Assembly: GCF_051622035.1 (NCBI RefSeq)
Contig: NC_135356.1
Span: 3,534,001 to 3,598,000, forward strand
Reading direction: 5' to 3'
From: Arctopsyche grandis
Lineage: Eukaryota; Arthropoda; Insecta; Trichoptera; Hydropsychidae
DNA: 64,000 nt
How positions within the stretch are numbered: the first letter of the stretch is position 1; every line of letters starts with the position of its first letter. The position numbers and the translations under genes are program-made. Positions 40,504 through 52,139 of the stretch are shown piece after piece. The notes under the pieces are model-generated. The model ran no database searches and was not told where the DNA came from. It was given only the letters and a program-made list of their open reading frames with translations.

Positions 40504-41606
40504 TGGAGGATGAACGAATGAGACGACTGGCATGTTAATGCACGTGTTTATTATATGACAGCTGAAGACAGAGTGAGTAGTAGCTCTCCGAACCCAGCCG
40601 GGTTGGTCCCCACTCGCAGGAAGGCAACCAAACTCGACCATGTCGTATAAGCGAGCCGCCACATCACTCCCCCCCCAGCATCAGCGATACCAAAATTACA
40701 AAGAAACAAATTTTACAAAAGAAAAAAAATTATTGTTACACAAAGAGAAAAAAATTATTACGTGGGGAGAAAAAAAAAATGTTGACGTGGGTCATCCGCT
40801 GTGTACATAGGTGTACCGCCCTGAATGGTCGGTAGATTCGAGGGCGGTGACGTCGCGAGCAGGACGGTGGGTGGTCCGATGGTCGCGCGATGCGATGCTG
40901 CGGCGGCGCCGCTCTTCCGAGGCTGATGTCGGTTGGTGGGGCGGCGGGGGCGGCAGGGGCATCGATGTGGTTGATGATACTCCGAGCTGGACTGTGAGTC
41001 GTTGTGGCTCGTGGAGGTGTTGTAGCGCTACCGCCCGTCTCGGCGTGACGACGCTCGTGGGGACGGACGGGGCCTTGATGATGATGATGATGATGATGGT
41101 GCTGAGGTGGTGTATGTCTTGTGGTGCTGGATGACCGTTCTATGTGTAGTGGATCGCGCATGACTCCACATCCAGCTGTCAAGATCGTCGTCTCATTCGC
41201 TCCCCCATTTTTTAAAAGCACCTGTCGTCGACGTTGTGGCTGGACGTCGGTAGGTAGGTAGGTAGGTAGGTAGCCGTGTCTGCTCGTTTATTGTCACCCG
41301 CGGGCCGCGACGCGTGTTGATGGCGATGGGGGCGCGGCGGGTAGCTTCTCCCGCCTGACTCGGCGAGGCAGGGATGAGCGGCATGGGATGAGCGGCATGT
41401 TGAAATTGATCGAGGCTGCGTGGCTCGATGTCGGGGGTCACCAGTATGGAGGATGAACGAATGAGACGACTGGCATGTTAATGCACGTGTTTATTATATG
41501 ACAGCTGAAGACAGAGTGAGTAGTAGCTCTCCGAACCCAGCCGGGTTGGTCCCCACTCGCAGGAAGGCAACCAAACTCGACCATGTCGTATAAGCGAGCC
41601 GCCACA
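40504..41606 (-). mobile_element. Short non-autonomous LTR retrotransposon (TRIM-like), copy 1
   Basis: Two 160-bp LTRs (40504-40663, 41447-41606). On the minus strand they start TGTGGCGGCTCG and end CATCCTCCA, with an AATAAACACG signal inside. A G-rich polypurine tract (GGGGGGGGAGTGA) abuts the downstream LTR. TGGTGACCCCCGACATCG, a primer-site-like sequence, follows the upstream LTR. The ~780-bp interior has no gag/pol, only low-complexity frames (HHHHHHHH, proline-rich). Flanks TTATT / TTATA may be the target duplication. Confidence 0.82.
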
Positions 41607-42377
41607 TTATAAATATTGATTGAAAAAAATTCAAGTATTGATCTTGTATTAATGTTATGAAAATAAAAAAAACTCACTAAATTCAATAAACCGGAAGTGG
41701 GATTTTATCCTCTTAGAAAGGTCAAAAATGTTGTCGCCTGGATCCTGTCCACACCCGTGAACGTATTAAGCTGAAAATTTATATTTGTATTCTTTATGTA
41801 CGAACTTAGAGTTGCTAACGTTTTGGTCAGAATTCGTAAACCGGAAGTAGTATTTTTTTTTAAACAATATTTCATTATTTTATTTTGACCTTTTAAATTA
41901 TTTTTATCCTCTTGATATTTAATGTGTATAATAATTATACTGATTTTAAATAATAAAAAAAAAATGAACAAAATCCGATAACCGGAAGTGAAATTTTGTC
42001 TTGTGCAAGTTTCCATACATTTGCCCTCAATTTGTATCGCTATCATACGATAGTTATTAGTTCAATTTCGAATTTTGTTTTGTTACCCTCTTATATTCCT
42101 CAAATACATAGATAAAGTCATGGGTTGGTCACACCCGAATTGTTGTTTTTTTGTTGACAATGCGTAGTATCTTATTGAGTTTATCTACAAAGTATTTGGT
42201 GCAGTATTGTTCATACAAATATTTTAAACGCAATTGAGTGTAGAAGCACACTTTTTATCCGAAATAGACGTTTGCTTCCTTCCGAAAAAAAATTACTTGG
42301 GAAGATTAAAACGAAAATATTTTTTATTCTACATTTCTATAATATCTTTAAAAAAAAAAAATTAAATGTTAATACTA
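41607..42377. repeat. ACCGGAAGT repeat copy 2 and gene-free DNA
   Basis: 41624-41815 is a direct repeat of 38807-38990; 41880-42010 is an inverted repeat of 38385-38485. 42011-42377 shows nothing recognisable. Confidence 0.65.
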
Positions 42378-43457
42378 TGGAGGATGAACGAATGAGACGA
42401 CTGGCATGTTAATGCACGTGTTTATTATATGACAGCTGAAGACAGAGTGGGTAGCAGCTCTCCGAACCCAGCCGGGTTGGTCCCCACTCGCAGGAAGGCA
42501 ACCAAACTCGACCATGTCGTATAAGCGAGCCGCCACATCACTCCCCCCCCAGCATCAGCGATACCAAAATTACAAAGAAACAAATTTTACAAAAGAAAAA
42601 AATTATTGTTACACAAAGAGAAAAAATTATTACGTGGGGAGAAAAAAAATTGTTGACGTGGGTCATCCGCTGTGTACATAGGTGTACCGCCCTGAATGGT
42701 CGGTAGATTCGAGGGCGGTGACGTCGCGAGCAGGACGGTGGGTGGTCCGATGGTCGCGCCGATCAATGCGATGCTGCGGCGGCGCCGCTCTTCCGAGGCT
42801 GATGTCGGTTGGTGGGGCGGCGGGGGCGGCAGGGGCATCGATGTGGTTGATGATACTCCGAGCTGGACTGTGAGTCGTTGTGGCTCGTGGAGGTGTTGTA
42901 GCGCTACCGCCCGTCTCGGCGTGACGACGCTCGTGGGGACGGACGGGGCCTTGATGATGATGATGATGATGATGGTGCTGAGGTGGTGTATGTCTTGTGG
43001 TGCTGGATGACCGTTCTATGTGTAGTGGATCGCGCATGACTCCACATCCAGCTGTCAAGGTCGTCGTCTCATTCGCTCCCCCATTTTTTTAAGCACCTGT
43101 CATCGACGTTGTGGCTGGACGTCGGTAGGTAGGTAGCCGTGTCTGCTCGTTTATTGTCACCCGCGGGCCGCGACGCGCTCTGTTGATGGCGATGGGGGCG
43201 CGGCGGGTAGCTTCCCCGCCTGGCTCGGCGAGGCAGGGATGAGCGGCATGTTGAAATTGATCGAGGCTGCGTGGCTCGATGTCGGGGGTCACCAGTATGG
43301 AGGATGAACGAATGAGACGACTGGCATGTTAATGCACGTGTTTATTATATGACAGCTGAAGACAGAGTGGGTAGCAGCTCTCCGAACCCAGCCGGGTTGG
43401 TCCCCACTCGCAGGAAGGCAACCAAACTCGACCATGTCGTATAAGCGAGCCGCCACA
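42378..43457 (-). mobile_element. Short non-autonomous LTR retrotransposon (TRIM-like), copy 2
   Basis: Same family as copy 1: LTRs 42378-42537 and 43298-43457, only a few differences between them. The interior differs from copy 1 mainly by small indels (for example GTAGGTAGGTAG repeat number). A perfect 5-bp target duplication ATACT flanks it if the element is taken from 42377. Confidence 0.85.
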
Positions 43458-43920
43458 ATACTTTTAAAATATGAATTTATTATTAGTTTTTTAATTGTTG
43501 TGTTGTCTTTAAATGGAATATAAATTTTATTAAAATTCATCGAAACTGTTTATTATTTGAAATTAAACTGTTCATAAAAATAGATGCTAAATAGACGTTA
43601 AAAATGCAAAATTTGACAAAAATACATGCCCAAAATACGTGTCTCTACCCATTACTAATGAATTGATTGACAATGACATTAGTGCGGAAGGTCCAGATAA
43701 ATTGACAATGGATATTCATGTCCGATCATTATTTACCTCTCTTTCCTCGGCCCGGCCTAAAAAATTCTCCTGGCCTAAATCCCATTAGCAAATTCATATT
43801 TTAAAAGTATACGAGATACTGCACCAGATATTACGCATTGTTTACAAAAAAAAAAAAAAAAAAAAAATACATGTACAATAAATAAGAGACATAATATATA
43901 TGTAAATATAAACAGTATGG
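43458..43920. repeat. Gene-free stretch with a dispersed repeat
   Basis: 43650-43790 is an inverted, diverged copy of 61735-61950 (CTACCCATTACTAATGAATT, TCCAGATAAATTGACAATGG, ATCATTATTTACCTCTCTTT). A 28-bp poly-A run is near 43848. Confidence 0.6.
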
Positions 43921-44480
43921 GGGACCAATCACAGGCGCGTATTCGAAACGCCGGCAGCGTGGTAGTGGTAGTGGTAGTGGTAGTGGTGGGGGAGTGAGTG
44001 GGGAATTTGTTGCCGGCAGCACTACTACTACTGCAGTACGTTTTGACAGTTGCGGTCTGACAGCCGGTGCGTGCGCTGCTCTCGTCGCCGTGTCGTCTCC
44101 TTCGGTTGCCGACCAATCGAGTACGTACTCTTTCATTCAAATACATATGTATATTGGAAATGATACCTTTACGTACGTCATTTTTTTACATACGCGTACT
44201 TCAATCGTCTGACATTTTGACATTTTGACATTTTGACGTTTCCCGTTTACCGTTGCCTTTCAGCTCGTACTTGAAGCTCGAGCTCGAGGCTTTCCGCTTT
44301 CCTTCGCTCTTATTTTCTTCGACCTTCCGTCATCACAGCACTTTTTCTCGAGACACCGTCTACGTATACGTATCCGTATCCGTCACAATGTGCAATCCTC
44401 AATGTCATTCGCACATGATTCCTTTCGATCGCTTTAGCATCTTTCAATCTGAAATACTCTCATCCCAGTGAGGTTAACGT
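43921..44480 (+). promoter_or_regulatory. GC-richer candidate 5' region of micro-exon gene B
   Basis: CpG-richer than the surroundings, with GTGGTAGTGGTAGTGG repeats and possible donors (TCGAGTACGT near 44119, CCAGTGAGG near 44467). Gene B's first coding exon needs an upstream non-coding exon, and this is the nearest plausible place. No recognisable protein. Confidence 0.25.
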
Positions 44481-45775
44481 TAAGGTTGACGTTTGGATAA
44501 ATGGTGCAATCTAACCTTAACCTCTAACTCCCGCGGCTTCTATCCTCGATCTTACTTCCAAGATACATACAGGTATTCTTGTGACAGTGACGGATAACAG
44601 TCTACATACCAGTGTATACCAGTGCTACTCTAACATTTTCAGTTGGCGGACCGGCATATTCAGTAACATTCAGTAATTCTCACGGACCACCATCGTATTT
44701 TTAAATTGTCATATTAATTAAGCTCCTCTATCCTCGTTCGTGAATTGCTAGCAATCTTCCATGATTTTAGTTTTGTTACGTTTCAACCTATCCGTATTGT
44801 CAAAACAATATGACATTCTTCCTTGCAAGGAAAAATTTCATTCAAAATCCAAAAAAATAGACTTGGGCTCCACTCGCTACCGGTGCGCGATGGTCAATTT
44901 TATCGATCGAATCGATTCGATCTCTGATTTCTGATTTCATCATTTCTTTGCTTTTCTTCGATTCAATATCATTCGATCAGCATAGAAGAGCTCGACCCCT
45001 TGGTCCGGTGCGTTTGGAGCAGTAGGTGCATATATGTATGTACATACTTCAATAACATTCAATGAAAAAGGTTTAACAGCCAATTTTTGACACATCTCAT
45101 AGCCTCCTCGTTCACCCACTCCGTCCACTTTTTATGACGACCATCATCATTGCCCGAATAGTATACATACTTATGAATAGTATATACATCCACACAACAT
45201 TCTCCAGAACTACATAGGTCGTCTCATTTCGCTATTGCCCCCATCAAAGTCAGATCCAATCTTTTCATTTCTCTAACAACATTGTGAGGCACATGGCTTT
45301 CCTCGTCTCGGGGTCGCGGCCACTGGAGTTGTCATTCAAGTGCTGCTCACGAGTGTCAGAAAGTGTGCCGAGCTGTATGATATGTACGTCATACATCCCC
45401 GCACTTCTGTACAGTCTGCAGCTGATGATGGTTTCTCTCTTACCTTCTGCACCGCAGTAATTCTTTTGAATTTCTCTAACTTGCCAATGCTGCTGGGGAC
45501 AGGGACAGGGACTTGTTTCTGGAGTTAGCTTCTCACGATTGGGTGGAGTCACGGAGTCACAAGCTAACTAAGCCCAGGCTGTGCTTTTGTTAAGTGGCGG
45601 CGGCACTTCGCCAATTCGCTACTGTCCCGAGACTGTCTCAGTGTTGTGTAATTAATTATGCAAACGATTCTTACTTAAATGTAAAATGTACCTCGTGATT
45701 GAATTTTATTTACATACATACATATGTATTTTATCGTTTACAACTTTAATCAGCACGGTTTTTTCTTTTTTTCAG
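44481..45775. other. Uncharacterised stretch upstream of gene B
   Basis: A minus-strand open frame at 45265-45552 (CPCPQQHWQVREIQ...) and another at 44940-45128 have coding-like composition but match no family I know and lack clear splice partners. No further structure seen. Confidence 0.3.
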
Positions 45776-45801
45776 ATTTCGTTACATCTTTCGAAAATAA
45801 C

Positions 45802-48800
45802 ATGTATTCACCATACGACTCCGAACCGTCGTCAGATACCGAAATGGCTTCCGATGCTGAAACGCCAACGGATCGAGAAATGTTGACGGAGCATGAAGTC
45901 TCGACGGATGACGAGTCATTGCCAGACTCTTATACGTTTAATCATAAAAGGGCTAAACGTATGAGAGTCTCTAATAGGTAAAATAATACTATTTAATATT
46001 ACGTACAAATGTGTGTTATAATTAGGGGCCGGAAACGTGCCGGCCGCCTATTGTTCAATTGTTGTAAATGCTTTGTAAAAAAGGTTCGGCAAACCTTTAA
46101 CAATGCATTTACAATCTTTGAACAATAAACAGCCCCTTCAGATTCCGGCCTCTACATATGTAGTTATAATGATATATTTAAAAGTGTAAATCTGTTTGAA
46201 ACGTGTTTCATTTCATTACATATGTACATATGTACATATATCGAAAGTGTATTATATGGAAGTTGTACTCTCATATGTACATATGTAAGTGCAGGATGAT
46301 TTTTCAGACTGACGCAATGTTTCGGATAAACGCAATATCCAGACCATTTTCATGATTGTTTCCGGTGTTTCAAATATATTTACCAATTTTTAATACCAGC
46401 AGCAGCCTCTACAGAGCTACACTTTTTTCGAAAATTATTCCAATTTTATATTAGATTTTTCAAAATTTGACTTTTTTTTTTTTATTCAAGATATCGATCG
46501 AGATGAACTTCAAATAAAAATGCTGATTGAATTTATGATTCTATAAAATAATTCACAAGTAATTATATGTACGGTCGAAATGATCGTATACAATTTCTTG
46601 TGCTGTTTTATACGATCGAGGCTTCCATTGGCATCCTAGGTATATATATTTAAATTTTGTATTTTGCACATGCTTTCTGAAAATTCTTTTCATAATTTAC
46701 ATGCACCTAAGTACATGTATGTATGTATGTAGTGTTTAGCGAAAGCTTTTGCGGACTTGCTTGTGCGACTTCAGATGGTCGTGCTAACTGCTAACAAATA
46801 GCTTACGTATACTATTTTTTGATTGATTATTTATTATTTTGTGCGCTTACATCAAGCGACGTGTTGACATGCAATATACATACATATGTATAATTTCAAG
46901 GAATCCTGAATCCATTGCTTTCATCCATTGATTTGTTGCTTCCCTTGTTCTTCCCACTGACTTGAAATTGAACAATATGCATATTGACGAAACGTCTAAA
47001 ACTGGAATGCTTGCTTTTTATGTATTTTTAACTATAATATTATTATTGTAATCAATGTTGTGAAATCGACCGAAACGTTTCCATATGAAATACATATCGA
47101 TTACAATTCATTGTTGGATGTTTCTTCATATAACGATTTTTAACATTCAGAGTGAGATTTTTCACGACTCGACTCGACAACATTGATTGTAATGATATTA
47201 TGTGTGTATGTAATCTATTACATTACATATACATATGTACATACGTATGTATAATGCTTTTATGCTTATGATTATTTATAGTAAATCCCACATATATTTA
47301 TATATTGTTTCTGTATTATTATCAATTCTTGTACATATATGTATATGTATGTTATTAATCACAATAATTTCAATTTTGGCTCGGATAGCGATGATGAAGA
47401 AAATCGCCGACCAACTACACCATGCGAAACGTAAGTGTTGACTGCTTATATACATAATATCTGTATTATTATCAATTCTTAAATATATATATTATTAATC
47501 GCAATAATTTCAATTTCAGCTCAGACAGCGATTCCGAACGGAGCTCGCTCGCTACGGTACGCGGAACGTAAGTTTTAACCCTGTATATATTATACCTATA
47601 ATTATTTATTTATATTAAATCACAAACATAAAGTTATATATTGTTTCTGTATTATTATCAATCTTTGGATATGTTATTAATAACAATAATTTCAATTTCA
47701 GCTCTGATAACGATTCTGGAGAGGGCTCGATCGCTACGCTGCGCGGAACGTAAGTTTTAACCCTTTATATTACATATATGTATACCTATAATTATTTATA
47801 TTAAATCACATACATATATTTATATGTTGTTTCTGTATTATTATCAATTCTTAAATATATATTATTAATCGCAATAATTTCAATTTCAGATCAGACAGCG
47901 ATTCCGAACGGAGCTCGCTCGCAACGGTACGCGGAAAGTAAGTTTTAACCCTTTATACAATATAGACCTATAATTATTTATATTACATCACATACATATA
48001 TTTATATATTGTTTCTGTATTATTATCAATTCTTGGATATGTTATTAATCACAATAATTTCAATTTCAGCTCGGATAATGACCGCGATTCCGGCCTATGT
48101 CAAGCCTCAACTATTTTATACGAAACGTAAGTTTTAAGTATGATTATTTATAGTAAATCACATTTATTTATATATTATATATTGTTTCTGTATTATTATC
48201 ACTTCCTGGATATATGTAAATAATCGCAATAATTTCAATTTCAGCTCGGATAGCGATTCCGAGGTTAGTCAAACCCCGAGCACTTTATACAGAGCGTAAG
48301 TTTTAACTTATATTTTACTATACGTATGATTATTTATAGTAAATCACAATTAAAATCGCTTTTAAATTTCAGGTCCAATCGCGACGTTAAGATGAGGAAC
48401 CCGGTATCCAGAATGTAAGTTGATTCTCTATAATTACAGTATGAGTATGATCATTTATCATCGATTGACAATATTCATAATTACAATCATTTTACTTTCA
48501 GGTCTATCTGCTCAGACGCGGGCCCATCGAAATGGTAAATCATATCTATTTATATATGTACATATTATCCATGTTTTATTATTATATGGATGACAGTTTC
48601 TATATAATATTTTATATAATGCTTCTATCTATACCAGCGGTTTCCAAACTTTATGCTACCTTTTATTTTTCAATAGATATAATAATATAGACACGTTTTA
48701 AATAATAAACCTTTAATGACAGAATAATAAAAATGTTTGGCTATAACATAAATTTATATATTAAATTACTAATTAAACTACATCTCAGAACACATCAAAA

Positions 48801-50217
48801 TTAAATGCGAAGGATGTTGTTGTTTATTGGCACAAAGTTTAGTTTTATCAATTTTTCTTTTTCGATGGTTGTCAGCTCGAATTCGTCTTCTTCTTTAATG
48901 TAGTTATTAATTGATTCTGGATCCACAACAACTTTGGGAAATCAAGGTCTTTGAAATAATTGGAAAAATGCAGCACTAAACCATCCAAGTGGTCAATAAA
49001 AAGATTTTTACTTCTTCTCCGGATAATTTTTTATAGTAATTAAATGTATATATAAAAATGAAAGAAAAATAAAAATAAACATTCATGCATTGAATTTTTA
49101 CTGTTAAGCTACGATATGAAGTTTTATTTATTTGGAGTTTATAGATTATGGTATGAAAATTATTTTTTTATTAAAAAGTTTTGGTGCCTCCCAGTTTGGA
49201 AACCGCTGATCTATACCCTATATAGGCTTATGACTATATTTATAGTAAATATATTTATGTATATATTGTTTCGGTATTATTATCAATTCTTGGATATGTT
49301 ATTAATTGCAATAATTTCAATTTCAGCTCAGAAAGTGATGTGGAAATGATGAGCGTTCGCTCGGCATCGCCAACAAAAATGTAAGTTGTTTCAATGTACA
49401 GAACAGTACAAGGATGATTATTTATCAATGATTTACAATATTCATAATTACAATCACTTTTCTTTCAGGTCCATCTCCGAGGCGGGATCTTCGTCAAACG
49501 AGTAAGTCACATACATATACATATATTGTTTCTGTATTACTATCAATTCTTGGATATATTAATAATCGCATTCGCTTTTAAATTTCAGACTCAGCGATGT
49601 TGAGATGAGGAGCCGGAGCTCAGTGTCGCCTACCAAAATGTAAGTTGTTTCTAATATTATATAATTGTATGTTTTTTTTCTTCTTTTTTGTATTTTTTCC
49701 TTTTGCTTTTTGTTCTATCTATTATTATTATTATTTTTTTATGCCACAATGGTCCGAAACTTTTAAATAAATAAATAATTACAGTACAATTATGATTATT
49801 TATCAATGTTTGACAATATTCATAATTACAATAACCTTACTTTCAGGTCCATCTCCTCGGACGCGAGTTCATCGAAAAGGTAAAATCGCATATCTTTACA
49901 TATTATTCCTGTGGTATTTTCAATTCTTGTTGGTTACGTTATGCTAACAATCGCAATCATTTCAATTTCAGCTGTGACAGCGATGTGGAGCTGATGAGTA
50001 TCGGATCATCAACGCTTTAAGAAATGTAAGTCGCGGTTATTTATAACTTATGTACATATTATTACTGATCATCTGTTGTATTAATAATTACTTTTATTTG
50101 TTTAGGGATTTCGCCAACAATTCTCCAATTCCCAAGTTAGCGATTCGGCAGTCAAAAATGTATAGGAAATATTCTTCAAACCGACGTCCTCGATTTAAAA
50201 GATGTTCAAATAATTAG
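45802..50217 (+). CDS. Micro-exon gene B: Ser/Asp/Glu-rich protein with modular exons
   Basis: Exons: 45776-45977 (ATG 45802), 47520-47567, 47702-47749, 47890-47937, 48070-48126, 48245-48295, 48373-48414, 48502-48534, 49327-49380, 49469-49501, 49589-49639, 49847-49879, 49972-50025, 50106-50217. A further exon body, 47380-47430, has a GG instead of AG acceptor. Internal exons are all multiples of 3, phase 2-2. Exon 1 encodes an acidic start (SDTEMASDAETPTD, STDDESLPD) homologous to the SINHCAF-like gene, then a basic patch (NHKRAKRMR). The repeats follow (SDSDSERSS, SESDVEMMSVRSASPTKM, SISEAGSSSNE). Exon 49972-50025 contains TAA in frame (50018-50020): inclusion ends the protein at 240 aa; skipping it gives 261 aa with a basic tail (KLAIRQSKMYRKY...) homologous to gene A's end. 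Function unknown. Confidence 0.75.
46023..46162. mobile_element. Palindromic hAT MITE (family 1), copy 2
   Basis: Starts TAGGGGCCGGAAACGTGCC and carries the same palindromic core as 1899-2043, with an extra CATATGTA at the right end. Perfect 8-bp target duplication GTTATAAT (46015-46022, 46163-46170). In intron 1 of gene B. Confidence 0.85.
48635..49208. mobile_element. Non-autonomous hAT element in gene B
   Basis: Termini CAGCGGTTTCCAAACTTT and CAGTTTGGAAACCGCTG; perfect 8-bp target duplication ATCTATAC on both sides (48627-48634, 49209-49216). 574 bp, no transposase. It enlarges the intron between exons 48502-48534 and 49327-49380. Confidence 0.88.
49670..49790. repeat. Retroposon 3'-tail-like insert in gene B intron
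   Basis: T-rich run, ATTATTATTATT, ATGCCACAATGGTCC and AAATAAATAAATAA; shares GCCACAATGGTC with 25640-25680. Probably a LINE or SINE 3' end. Confidence 0.4.
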
Positions 50218-50955
50218 ACTGATACTAGAAGAGTAAAACGTCTACTTAACTTTTGTGTTTGATGATGGATACCTCTTTTGGGTAACATCTCATTGTAATA
50301 TTTAGTATTTTACATTAATATAGTCTTATATAGCGTAGCTATTGAATATTGTGATTGGCAAAACAAAGTCATGTGCCTTTATATATATTTATTCTTTATA
50401 TATGTATATAAATGTTAAATAAGTAATTAGTATCTTCAATTAATAAGACTGATCCAATGTGATAGTTGTTAATAGAACACATACATACCTATTTCAACCA
50501 AATATGGTGTTCGATATATGTACACCCCTTTATTATATGTACATTCTATAGAATGTGCATGTGTTAACTATTTGTTAGTTGTTCCTATAATACATATGTA
50601 TATAATATAAGACTGATAAATTCAATGTGATATTTGTTAATTGAATATTGTTTAAGAAAATATTGTGATTTCTATTATTGAATATGAATTTGTTATTATA
50701 GTTATATAAGTGATACAAGTGAGTTTATTTATTTGTTATTTAGTATGAAATCTAAAATATGCAAAGTCTATTCTGTAACTTGAAGATTTAATCGAAATAT
50801 AATTTGGTATTAAAAAAGGTCTTTTTATTTAAATATTTTTTCCCTTTGTAAATATTCTTTTGTCGATTTTGCCGATTCATCTATTTTTGCCTGCTATATC
50901 TTCTTGCACAATTTGATTGACGTCAATGCTTTGGCTCAATAATGTAAGAAGTGTC
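50218..50955. repeat. 3' flank of gene B: one inverted unit of the 30-35 kb array plus outer flank
   Basis: 50275-50390 read on the minus strand is the array unit core (GCCAATCACAATATTCAATA, GCTATATAAG, TGTTACCCAAAAGAGGT). 50440-50700 matches the rest of a unit in diverged form. 50760-50950 matches the outer flank 30150-30330. Together with the exons this makes the two loci an inverted duplication. Confidence 0.82.
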
Positions 50956-52139
50956 CGTGTCAAAAATGATAAACAATTGTAATGTCCGTCTCAAATGGTA
51001 AACAATTGTTGCCGAAGCAATTTCTATGTTGGATGTTTCAATTAAAGGATTTTTCTAGATTTAGATTGCTTTCAAATTATTCTTGGATCAACACGCGCAA
51101 TTCGTGTGCGCCAAAAAGTATTGTGGGTTAATGTGTTTTTATAGATATAACATATTTCCTCTTGCAATTTTTTATGTTTTTTTTATTTAAGTGATATTTT
51201 ACATCCAAAATATTTTATCGCAAAGACGAAATAATCCCTCGTCACGATAAATTATTCTCCGTTTTCTTCAAAGAACTTTTTGTTGGTTAAGCGGGATTTG
51301 TCAATGGCAAAGGAACCAGCTTAAGACGGGTAAGACAAATTATAGAATAAAGCTGCGAGTTCAATATACCAGTGGTGCTTTGTTTTTGATTGTGTGAAAT
51401 TTTCTTGCACAACTGGATTGGGCAAAAATTCGTTAAAAACAGCCAAGTTAACAATTAACTTAGGTCTCGGGTGTATTCTGAACTCGCCAGCAACATAGAT
51501 ATGGGAGCGAGAGGTACCAAAGACAACAAACTGTTAACGATTCAAGAGATATGATTTAAAAAATTGGACTAATCTGTCAAGAAAGCCACAAGTGGACATT
51601 TTCTTCATAGTTGATAAGGTTGATATTTAATGTGTATAATATTTACAGTGAATTTAAGAAATAAAAAAATTTGAACGAAATCCGACAACTGGTAGTAGAA
51701 ATTTTTTCTTGCGATTACTATAGTATAATACAAGGGAATGGAAAATAATTCGTCTGACAAATGATACTGCGAGATAACCGAAGCGGGAGAGTCAAACGTG
51801 GGATTTTCTATTGCTGAGGTGGGGAAAACTCGTTCTTTCCGAATAAATCGTCGGTAGGTGAACACACAGATAAAGGAAAACATTCTTAAGCTACAAACCT
51901 ACATCTTAATGCGAATATACTGTCGAAAGCGAAAGAACATTTCAAAGAATTAGAATTCTATGCGTGTGGAAATTTCCCGAGTAAACAATACTAAAATTAA
52001 AATTATTTCTCATATATTCTAATACAACTGGGATAATAGTTATAAAAGTATATGTAAATGAGACATTTTTAATGGTCATTAAAACTATCACAAATTTGAC
52101 TAAAGTAAAATTTGTTAATTGCTACCTTAATTTATTTTT
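50956..52139. other. Gene-free stretch
   Basis: 51600-51720 is a diverged copy of the ACCGGAAGT repeat family (see 38385-38990). The long minus-strand frame at 51605-51883 crosses it and is not recognisable. Nothing else seen. Confidence 0.5.

Noticed and set aside
40736-41441. Open frames with poly-His and Pro-rich stretches as genes (also 42587-43292)
   Set aside because: They lie between the LTRs of non-autonomous elements, are low-complexity, differ in frame between the two copies, and match no gag or pol.
45265-45552. Minus-strand 95-aa frame as an exon
   Set aside because: Composition is plausible but no family, splice partner or conserved motif was recognised; left as uncharacterised.
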